A stretch of 64,000 nucleotides of DNA, taken from Agelas oroides. Lineage: Eukaryota > Porifera > Demospongiae > Agelasida > Agelasidae. The stretch's first letter is position 1. Each line of letters starts with the position of its first letter. This document shows positions 24,501 to 36,500 of the stretch, one piece after another. The notes under the pieces were generated by a model. That model did no database searches. It was not told the DNA's origin and saw only the letters and a list, made by a program, of their open reading frames with translations. The translations under genes were made by a program, and so were the position numbers. Where the stretch lies: positions 24,670,917-24,734,916 of the forward strand of contig OX422184.1 of assembly GCA_949130485.1 (NCBI GenBank). The letters are read 5' to 3'.

Positions 24501-27500
24501 GGTTTATTGAACGTATGACGTCACGTAAGTGCTTCGGGAGTCGCTGCGAGGGGTGACGGTGGTGTAGCTGGTGAAGGGAGAGTTGTTGGTGTACCAAAGT
24601 TTCATTCCTGGGGTAAGTGCACCATGCCATTAACGAATATCAACTAAGATTGGATGTCCAACGCTTCCTCTGGCCTGTGTATTATACGAGTTAACGAGCA
24701 AAGTAACTGCACCCCAAGATGCTCATAGGAGCTTAATGCTGCAGGTTTACCTTGGCTCGAACACTTTAGAGTTCAGTGCTATACATAGGTAAAATCTTTG
24801 TTGGTAGGGTTTACGAAAATAAAGTTCACTGCTACTTAGCTACAAGACCTGAAGTACGTTTTAGAGATCAGGATTTTGTGCTGCAAATTTACCTGAAGTA
24901 GAAAGCTTTAGAGTTCAGAGTTTGTGGTTTCTTAAAAAAGCTTTACCCTCAAGGGAGGAGCCAGACATCAGTTTATCAATCGTGAATAGCAAGGCATGCC
25001 TTCACCTGCTTTGGGTCTCATTACTTTCACGCCATTTCATGTCCCGTCACATGACCCAGGTGCAGGGTGAAAGCCGCATTACGTCGCACTTATGCCACAT
25101 TGCCACAAGTGGCATCGCATAAGGTGTTCGTCACTTTTTAAAGCAGAAAAAAAAAGACGGAATAAAACCCATTTCCTGTCCCTAGCCCTAACCCTAACCC
25201 TAACCTGTATACTGAGCCCTAACCATTAGACCACAAGCAATTTCGAACGACCATGCACACTTTTCCGTCTAATGTGTACCACCCAACCGTCATATAAGTG
25301 CCGTACTACACTACACATGCGCAATGCATGCTCCACCCACACATATCACGTGAGGGGGCATGAAACGACGTGAAAGTATGGAGACCCCACCTGCTTTATA
25401 CTCGCGCGTTACGTGCGTAATATTAGCCCGAAGCACGGTGGTGTGCTCAATACACGTAGCAATGATTTTATACGTAGTATATTGAACGTGTGACGTCACG
25501 TAAGCGGAAAAATTGCTTCGGGAGTCGCTGTGAGGGGTGACAGTGGTGTAGCTGGTGAAGTGAGAGTTGTTGGTGTACCAAAGTTTCATTCATGGGGTAA
25601 GTGCACCATGCCATTAACGAATATCAACTCAGATTGGATGTCCAATGCTTCCTCTGGCCTGCGTATTATTTATTTATATTATATTATGTGGGTCCTTTAA
25701 GTTGCATCTTGGGGTGAAATAAGTGATACTTTGAGCTAAGGATGTACATGAGTGCAGTGGGTGAAGTTGTGCTTTGCTATCCATGGTAGATAAACTCATG
25801 TCTGGCACCTCCCTTCTACATGTTTGAGGTGGTAGCTGGGATAGTGTTTCCACCCAGATTCAGATACGTATGCAAGCAACTTTCACTCGCCGGGAAGGCC
25901 TGGGAACGAGGCTACACTCAATAGGATGTTCCACAAGTAGCAAAATAGTCGTTAAGGCATTCCTGTTTATTGCATCATTTACATGAGGGTGTATTGGCTT
26001 CCATGGAAACCAATAGCTGGTAAATTACCAACAATCTGTTTACACTAGACTTACCACAGTGTACAAACAATGAATATAATAGCAATACTTGCTCTAAGTG
26101 GGAAGGATGAAATGAAAATTTTGGCAAAATTAATTTTGGGGGTATGCTTTAAACATTCTGAGCAGGTTTGACTCACTGATGCAGGTAGGTTCACTGCCTG
26201 ACCACACTCCTCCAGCTTGACATGTGCGAGTACTGTTTCCCACCAGGGTGTAGCCAGTATTACAACTGTAGGTGGCTGTCTGTCTGTTGGTTGTTCCAGC
26301 AACACCAAGTTGGCCATTGGCTGGGACATTCGGAATTCTGCATGGCACAACTGTTGAATGAAAGGAGAAGTATCAAGTACAAGGTAGGACAAAATGATGG
26401 CTATCTAATACCAGTGCAAAGTTATTAATTAAAAAGGAGGGAACAAAACTTCCATTTACCAACAAGTCACCATTACCCCTCACAGCAGTGCCAAAAGGGA
26501 TTTCCCTGTTTATGTGATGTCATGTGCCTACTTATTGCGTCGTGCACTATAAGCTAACAATGTGCATGAGTGCAGTGGGTGAACTAGACTTGGTAGGTCT
26601 GTTGTTGGTTTCCATGGAAAGCAACACACCTCATGTAAATGTTGCAATAAATACGCATGCCTTAATGACTACCATATAGCGCTAAATTTTCGTGGGTCTT
26701 TAATTTCGCAAATTTCACGAATTTTCAACCATTTGCGAAATTATTTCCACGAAAATTTTTGACACGTAAACTACAGTTTTAACGTGCAAGAGTGTCAGTG
26801 GACAACATCCCGGGGCTATGCTGCCGAATCCATAAGGGAGGCTTTCCAAAGAGATAGTAGGCATTGCTTTGCTAACAGCTGCAAGCTCGAGCGCGGACGA
26901 CGGTGTGGACAGTATTAGATAGAACTTGCTTGTATGCCACGCCCATACTACATTACGTTGCAGCGTGCACATGGTTTAGACAGTGAATTCGCTTCAAAAA
27001 CTGCGATTCGCGAACATTTAGACCCTCGAAAATTTAGCGCTATACGGTATTTTGCTACTTGTGGAACAGTGAAAGTTGTTTGCATACGTATCTGAAGCAC
27101 TGTCCCAGATACCACCTCAAACTTGTAGAAGGGAGGTGCCAGACATGTGTTTATCTACCATGGATTTGCAGGTCATTCTCACGCTCTCACATTCAGATGC
27201 ACAAATCCCATGCCTCTTCAATGCATTTCAGTGCCTGGGCCAAACCACACCCTTTTGTAAGTGCTTTGTACAAGCAAACACTGGGCAGTAGCTAGAACAG
27301 AGTACAATGAAAAGAACTGTCTACAAAATGAGTTCTGTAATATTATATTTTTCGGGGGGGGGGGGGGGGGGGGGGAGCATGCCCCCAGACCCCCTTACAA
27401 TCGCACAGCCAACCACATAGCAGCAATCTCCACTCTTTCCTTCTTCAATCTCTGGACCTGCCCATGGCAACTACTATTGCAGTCTCACTCCTGAAGCTCT

Positions 27501-30500
27501 CCCCACCTTGGCAGCTTTGCAAAAGCTGGTAATTACCAACAATCTGTTTACATTAGACTTAGCACAGTTTGCTTGCGTACAAACAACGTCTGTACGCAAG
27601 CAACTATTCATTAAATAGCAATGCTTGCTCCAAGTGTGAAGGATGAATTGAGCTTAAATCAACTTTGGGGTATGCTTTAAACATTCTGAGCAGGTTTGAC
27701 TCACTGATGCAGGTAGGTTCACTCCCAGACCACACTCCATCAGCTTGACATGTGCGTGTAATGTCTTCCAGCAAGTCATAGCCTGTATCACAACTGTAGG
27801 TAGCAGTCTGTCCGAATGTTGTTCCATTGGGATGACTAACTTGGCCATTGGCAGTGGCATTCAGAGTTCCACAGTCTACAGCTGTCGAATGAAAGGAAAA
27901 TAAATACATGATGTACATATTTTATTGTACCATAATCTCAAAAATAGGCCCACCCTCGAAAATAAGTCCACCCTCCTCTTTGAGAAGCTCCTTACGTTCA
28001 TCGCGTATTTTCGAGAGATTACAGTATGTGTTACTTTTCAGTGCTGACAGGTCTACAATTGCTACATTGTGTCTGAGTCCATCAAACAGAACACTAGAGC
28101 CAAACGATGCTAATTCTCCCTCTCCTCACACACACCCAAACATACACACAATGTACACATACACACATGGTAGGTAAAAAAACAATTAGTTGTAATGGTA
28201 CATGCACAGGCAGTGTGTCAGAATAATAATAGATGTGGGAAAATGAATTCTTTACAGCATTATACGTAGCATGACAGAAACAACTGCACATAGAATGTTT
28301 TGGCTCAGAGCCCTCTTCAGCTATATGCACAAGCCAAAACATTCTGTGTGCAATCATTTCTGTCATGCGGTATATACATGTATAACACCCAAATACATTC
28401 ATTTCACTGCATCCTGGAAACATAGCAATGAGCCTGTACAGTATTAATAGATGCAGTTACCTGTACAAGAAGATCCATTGCCAGTAAATCCAGTGTTACA
28501 CGAGCAGGTGAAACTTCCTTCAGTATTGTTACAAGTTGCATTGTGATGGCAGTTATGGGTGTCTTCAGTACATTCATTGATATCTGCAGTCACAGTGGAA
28601 GAATAGTTTATGGCCACTTAGGTATGTCAGGGTAATCCCGAATTCTGGGTGATTCTGTAAGTTCGACTATACAAACAACTGCACTCTAGTCATGCACACA
28701 CAGGTAGGTCTAGTAGATAGCTTTTACCACAGCCATTCTTGATGATGCAGCTGAAGTGTACACAGCATACTGCTACAAAACATCAAGACGTTTGAGTGCC
28801 ATTTTGAAGACGGTCCAAGCTCAATAAGTGTTTTCAGGGCTTTTCTAGAGCTTCGTGAGACACCTGTTTACCCCCCCTCACCTAAGCATGCTTCATCACC
28901 ATGTAGCAGCCCCCCCCACTTTTTCTGAAAATCCTGGATCCACTCTTGCTTCTGCGTGGGTTTGGTATGAAGTATAATTATAGAATCTATTTATTGTCTA
29001 TATGCCAGCTAACCTTCAGTGATTATAATCATCCACTGTACAAAAGGGCCTGCACTGAAGCGGTTTGTGTATGCTGTAGACAGGAGGAAAATCACGTAAT
29101 TATGAGAGTGATATACTTGTCACCATTATGTATAGAGTTCAGCCCCCCAGCATAGATTTACTTCGATTGCCTGCACCATCGAGGACTTCACCAGTTGCAC
29201 GCTGTACCAGGTTGAACCATGGCCTGCATTCATTAATCATCCATTGTTGGTAGACACTTCCATCACCATCACGTGAGTAGACACGCTGTGAGGGAGATAT
29301 TGCATAGAATTAAGTATTGCACTTTCATTGTCTGCACTAATTGCTTGATGCCATTCCAGCTTATTCCAGATCCCATCAACATAGACAACCAACCATTGCT
29401 AATTTCTAGTGCAAGCAAGAGGAAAGGCATACTAAGATGGATAATGTATGTACACTCACAGTTTCCACTGCATCAAGTATACACTGGCAAACATATTTAG
29501 CTTCGTTTCTGGGTGCTCAGTGCTTGGGGATGATGCTATAGAAATGGCTTAGACTTCTTGGACTATATAATCATAGCTGAGGCAGTACTTACTCCTCCAT
29601 CTCCGTCCAAGTATTCTCCTGTTGCATTGTTGATAATTGTGTAGTAGTTGAAATCGATTCTATTAAATCTCCACCTTTGATATGGGCCATCATTCCAGTC
29701 GATAAGGTGGATTGATCGATTGTTTGAATCTCTGTCGATTGCACCATTACCATCCAGTGATCTATTACTCTGTCTGTGGACTATTCTGTACCATGCATTC
29801 TGAGGTACTAGAGGTTGTGGCCTGTGTGTATTAGAAAACAAGAGGCAAGAATCTCTATCATATTCAATGACATGGACAGTGACAGGGTACAGAGAAAGGG
29901 ACAGAGACAGGGACAACAAGGCTGCTTGCTATTACCTGCGGGTGATTTTACAACTAACATGCATTGAACCATGAAGGGATAAAGGTGTTTTTACAACTTG
30001 AAGGCTGGATCTTCAGTGACTCATCATCTATTATAGTAGGCAACAGTAGTGTTTCTCAACCATGCATGCAACCATTCTTATTAGCTGAAACTATTGAATT
30101 TAGTCTCGTCCCCATAGCGTTCTGTGGTTTGTGTTTTAGTTTGGTTTTTCTATGAAAGGTTTTGCATTATATACACAATAAATTTAGCCGGTAAGTGTAT
30201 CTCTGATACCTGCAGGTAGGTTCACTCCCAGACCACCTTCCTGTAGCTTGACATGTACGTGTATTATCTCCCATCAAAATGTAGCCTACATCACAAGTGT
30301 AGGTGGCTGTCTGTCCAAATGTTGTTCCAGCAGTGTGACTAACTTCACCATCGATTGGGAGTTTCAGAATGCCACAGTTCACTATAGAATTGAAGAAACA
30401 GAAGAATGCCAGTTTATATGCTCACCTTTATAGAATACCTTATGTACACATGCATAACTTTGTTTTACATGCTCACAGTATAAAACATGCAATCGTTAAT

Positions 30501-33500
30501 TGGTGTTATGCATCTAGCTAAACACTCGGGTCTAAAGATGCTACATTCACACATTTCTATTTCACCCACACACACACACAAACACACATACACACACACA
30601 ACACACACAATACAAAAACACACACACAAACACACACACACACGCACATACACACACACACACAAACACATACACACACAAACATGTACACATACACACA
30701 CAAACATGCACACACACGCACACACACACATACACACACAAACATGTACACAAACACACACAAACATGCACACACACACATGCACACACACACACATACA
30801 CACACAAACATGTACACAAACACACACAAACATGCAGACACACACATGCACACACACACAAATATGCATGCACACATACACAAACAGGCACACACTGTGC
30901 ATGCACACACATACACAAACAGGCACACACAAACATGCATGCACACATACACAAACAGGCACACAAACATGTACACATGGTAACAACACAACTAGAGTGA
31001 CTCAGAAAAATGGTAGAAAATAGTAGCACTGAGATTCTGTATTTAGAGAAATAGGCAATGCTTGAACTATCTAACAGTAGTCTCTCAGTGATAGTACTTG
31101 TAATGTCAAGTGTTAGCTAGCCTGCAGCCAACAGTATGGCTATTCTCAAGACTGGGGTTTACCTCAACTCCTTGATTAGTTGAAATCCCACACATTGGCA
31201 AACTGTGTCAACTAGCTTCCAACAGAATCATTACATTACATTACATGAGAATAGCGAGCATTGTGTGTTACCTGTGCAATTAGACCCACTGACATCATCA
31301 CAAGAGCAGGTGAAACTTCCTTGAGTGTTCTGGCAAGTTGCTGGAGATTCACAGTCATGAGTGCCTTCAATACATTCATTTACATCTGCAGTCACAGTGG
31401 AAGAAAAAAAATCAGCCTATATCAAAAAAGTAAAGATTGTCGTTATGAGAAGTGGACCCTATGCCTGAAAAAAAAACTGGCTCGGATGAACTGGATGAAT
31501 GGCTGATGCTCAATGGTGGTGTCCCGACAGTATGACAAATTGTCTCATGCGGCACTATGAACTTCAGAAGAGTTGTTCACGACGAGTCTCTTTGTGCATT
31601 TCAGCTACACGAGTACTACTTGGCGTCGAGCTGGTCATTATCACTGCCATAGGCATTGGCTGCAGCATTGCCACACTGGCTGTATGTAACCTCGTTCTGC
31701 CTGGGAATGAGGCTATGGCTGTATGATGCTACAGGAGCCATTGGCAAATTTAATTTCATATTCATAGTCTAAAAAGATTGTATTCCCATGGTTTTCCATA
31801 ATTGAGTTAACTGTCATTAGCGGCCAAGCAATGTAAACACTAGTATGACATCTCATTAGTGTGTACCACATCAAATCTTGAATATTCATACTTGTCCATA
31901 CCTGTCCATCTAGAATTCACCTTCCTGTATTCCTTGTTTCAAACAAGTGTGGTGGCTTTTGTGTATCGATTTGAGCTTGAGGCCATCTGTACAATATCTT
32001 ATCCCTACTGTGCTTAACACTGACTAATAGCTTCCAACCTCCTCTGAGTTTGGTTTGAAGTAGAATCTATCTACTTTCCTTGTGCCAGCTAACCTTCAGT
32101 CAGTATAAGCATCCACTGCTGATAGGGACCTCCATTAAAGGGGAGCATGTATGCTGCAGACAAGAGGAAAATCATGTAATTGTCATGTCACCTCTATGGG
32201 CAGAGTTCAGCCCCCCAGCGTAGAATTACCTTGATTGTCTGCACCATCAAGGACTTCACCAGTTGCACGCTGTTCCAGGCTGAACCATGGCCATGGGCAC
32301 ACCTTAGAAACCATCCACTGCTGGTAGACTCCTCCATCAAGAACACGTAAATAGACACGCTGTAAGGTGGATCGTTGCATGTAGAATGAACCACTGCACT
32401 TCCTTTGTCTGCACTACACTATGTGCTTGATGCCATTCCAGCTTAAACCATATCCCATCAACATAGACAACCTAATTTCCAATGCAGGCAAGTGGAAAGA
32501 CATACTAAGATGGATAATGTATGTACACTCACAGTTTTGACTACATCAAGTATACACTGGCAAACATATTTAGACTTGTTCCCAGGCACTCAGAACAATC
32601 AAATGACTGGGATAGTAGATCAGATTTCATGGGCCATAGTCATAACTCATGCTGTGGCAGTACTTACAGCAGATTCAGAAGAACCTCCTCCATCCCCATC
32701 CAAGTATTCTCCCGTTGCATTGTTGATGATGGTGTAGTAGTTGTCATCGATTCTATTAAATCTCCACCTTTGATATGGACTATCATTCCAGTCAATAAGG
32801 TGGATTGATCGATTGATTGAATTCATGTAGAATGTACCATTACCATCCAGTGATCTATTACTCTGCCTGTGGACTATCCTGTACCATGCATTCTGAGGTT
32901 GCAAGTCTTGTGCACTGTGAATATAGGACAAGAGGCAATTAAAAGTAAGATTGTCTATCACAATATGTACCATGTTGCAGCTTCAACCTAGAGGGGTGGG
33001 GGTAGGTATCAAATGCGTGCTGCAAGAAATTCTCTTACTCAATTAATATGCATGGGAGGAGTCAAAATGCAATGGTCTTTTTGAATCAAACAATCAAGGC
33101 AGGATTATCGGCAACCCAGATTATTGTGTAGCAATTTTCAAATCATGCACGTAACTATTCCCACACTTGCTCTAGCTATAATGTGTATTAGACTATTGTA
33201 GTTGCAAAACAGCAGCACATGGTTGCCAGTGTCAAACTAACATGCATGGAGCAGGATCATGTAGACGTTAGGTGTTGTTTTTTTTTGCTTTGTTTTGCAT
33301 ATACCACAAAGTGGCGAAGCAATGAGTAGTATGTAACAGACTTAGTAGCCATCATCCCTCTTTATAAGCTCCTAGACCCTCCATGAGTACAACAATGAAA
33401 ACGAAAAACCTGTTGCCATGGCAATGGCTACTAAGGAAGGGTAAAGGTCATGATGAAGGCTTGATAAAAATCAGGATCTTTAGTGAGCCAGATTCTGAAT

Positions 33501-36500
33501 TGCAGCAGGCAATGTTGATGATCCCCAATGATGCATGCAACTTTTCCAAAGCTGAAGCAAATCAGATTTTGTAGTTGCAAACTTTTGTACTGTTAGTAGC
33601 TCCAACTGTTATATCTTGCTTTGTGGTCTAAAGACACATTGTTGTTTACTCCCCCAGTACATGCTGCTGTGAGTGGGTGGCTTTCTGGGGCTTGAAATAT
33701 ACATTGTCTCTGTTGATTGTGCTGCATTGCTTCCGAAATCTCAATGACTTTGACCAGGTTTAAGGTCTGACTGTCAGGTTTGGAGCATGTTAAAAACTGA
33801 GCCTCTGCGCCTTGCACTTTGTGCTCGCCGCACCCTCCCCATCAAACATGCCAGCTTGGTATCTGCTTCAGCTGGATCCCTGGCAGCTCAGCCTTACGTA
33901 CTTGAACTCAGCCACTGAGTTGCCAAGTGACTCGGTAGCTCAGTTGGTTAGAGCATGGCAGGCCATTTGCCAGGTCGCGGGTTCGAGTCCCTCCCTGAGT
34001 CACTGTCATTTTTTCCCCCCTCTTTCTTTCTCGTCTTTATTTCTCACCTTTCTCTCTCAATGACTTTGACCAGGTTTAAGGTGGCGGGTAAATAATTTCA
34101 CAATAAATTATCTGCCATATATAAAATGTCTCATCTTACTAGTTGTGCAATCACTTACAGCCAAACTTGATATTCAAGTACTGTATGGCAAGTACTATCT
34201 GTGTAACAAATCTTGATACCATGCTACAGAAAATAGCGCGGAGAGCAGTGGTTGAGTTTTACAATTTTTCATCACGTTTCACTCGCACGGTACGCGAGCC
34301 ACATACTCCATTCTTGGCGAGGAGAAAGTTCAACAGTCGCTAGAGGGGGCTACGTAGAGTTTTGGTCATAAGCTGTAAAGCTTAACGGATAGCGAGTTGG
34401 AACTGTTATTGGAAAGTCACTTTTTGTGGCGTTTCGCGGTACGAACTCTCCCCGGCATTTGTTAGTCACGAATACTTTATGTTACCCCCTCGACTAACCA
34501 CTGGAGAAGCTGTTTATAGTAAAGAGAGTTGCTAAAGTCGTTTACCTGATTCATGAAGCGTCACGAAAAAAATGTATCCCTGGCCTTCTTGGTGGGCGTG
34601 GCCATTGATGTACGGCGATCGACGACGTAGAAACTTCTCAGGGTTTCCTTCATGCTTTTGTCGTTTGTAGTACGGCTGTACGGCTAGGTAACTCTTCGAT
34701 ATTAAGCTACTGAAGCAGCAGCTACAGTGATTTGCTTCATTCAAGAAGAAAAACCAGCTGTACAATGGTGGGCGTAAACCGGAAACAATCATTGCGCTTG
34801 CGTGGATAGCTTACCCACCACCTTAAGGTCTGACTGTCAGGTCTGGAGCATGTTAAAAAGTGAGCCTCTGCGCCTCGTGCTTCGCACTCACCGCCCCCCC
34901 CCAATACATGCTGCCGTGAGTGGGTGGCTTTCTGGGGCTTGAAATATACATTGTCTCTGTTGATTGTGCTGCATCACTTCCTAAATGTATTATGTGTACT
35001 CCTTAAATTACTGCAAAACCCTTTATAGAGGAAGAAAACTAAGGTAACATCACAAATAGAGAATTCCTCCACTACACCATATTCTTCTTCACCTGTTTGG
35101 AATGCAGGTAGGTGCTGTGCCCGACCACACTCCTGTAGCTTGACATGTGCGAGTACTGTCTCCCACCAGGTTGTAGCCTGTATCACAACTGTAGGTGGCT
35201 GTCTTTCCAAATGTTGTTCTTCCAGTGTGGCTAACTTGGCCATTGGCTGGAGCGTTCAGAGTGCCACAGTCCACAACTGCTACAAAGAAAATAATGTACA
35301 TGTGTATTGTCATGGTGCTGTATGAACACCACTCATTAGGAACTTTAAAATACACATTCAAATGAAACGGAACCATCAATTTAAATTAAAGTAGCAACAT
35401 GAGCTTCAAGTCATTTGTGTGCTTTTTGAAGGGTGTACAATGGCTGGAGCCATGCAAGACTGTGATCTGTATCTGTCCACCTGCTTCGTCGGTTACAACA
35501 GAAAGTAGTGAACAAGTGTGTAACAATACTGACGCAACAGCATATAATCAGTTTCTGCCAATATGGATACTGTACATGTGCATACTACCTGTACTGGAAG
35601 TATTCACAAGTGATGATCAATAACAACAATAATAATAGTGTAACTATCCGAACATTTTTGCATGGTCCCAGCTAGTTTGGATAATTGAGATTGGACTGTA
35701 ATATTATGCTAACAAAACATTTGTTGCATATTGTATCACCTTGTTAGCCTCATTCCCAGGCCCCACCCAGCTTTCCATTGCTTGCAGTCAATTTTTCACG
35801 TGCAGGGAGAGCCTGGGAACAAGGCTATCACCTTGTGTTGGCAGATCAAAGTAGCCACATGAGCGTTAGCTAACAAGATTTCCTTCATGCTTTAACGAAA
35901 ACCACAGTGCTGTCATCCACCAAAGAAGCCACCCCAACCTCATTCCTGGAATGAGACTGAAGCCAAATTTCCTGCCATGTGTACAAGAGAAGCCACACTA
36001 ACTTTGCTGCTCAAGACTTCCTACTTTCTCAATATAACCACAGTGGTTTTTTACAAGCCAAGAAGCCTCACAGAATCTAGCTGCTTACAATTTCCTATTT
36101 CCTTGAAGTAAGACCACAGTACTTTATTATAAGCCAAGAAGTCTCCTCTTTCCTCAATGTTGTATACAATTAAGACCACAGTACTTTATGCAGAAGCCAC
36201 ACAGACCTTTCTTCTCAAGATTTCCTCCATGCTTTTAACCACATTGCTGAACATTGCCCAACTTGGTGGATTACACAATTATTATAGTTGGACAAGTGCT
36301 ATAACCTGGTGTACCTATGTCCATATACTAAGCTGGTCACATAGGCGTAGAAGCTGGTCTGGCTGGTCTGGTTTTGGCTGGACCACCATTCAGTGATTCA
36401 TTATCATTACACAAAATCATAGTAGGCGTTCCCGTCCCACCGTGCATATGTACTATAGCAACTTCACAAATGGCAACTAGTGTAGATGTGAAGCAACTAG

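Larger units (their letters stand above)
33654..34990. repeat. Rearranged tandem duplication around the tRNA-like sequence
   Basis: Two segments, one starting near TACATGCTGC and one near GGTCTGACTGTCAGG, occur in both 33654-33830 and 34825-34990 but in opposite order. A linker CTCAATGACTTTGACCAGG is at 33740 and 34056. The second copy carries the TTAA MITE at 34080. Confidence 0.75.

Noticed and set aside
30465..31029. Long open frames in both directions (up to about 178 codons)
   Set aside because: They are the translation of a CA/TG microsatellite; every frame is open because of the simple repeat.
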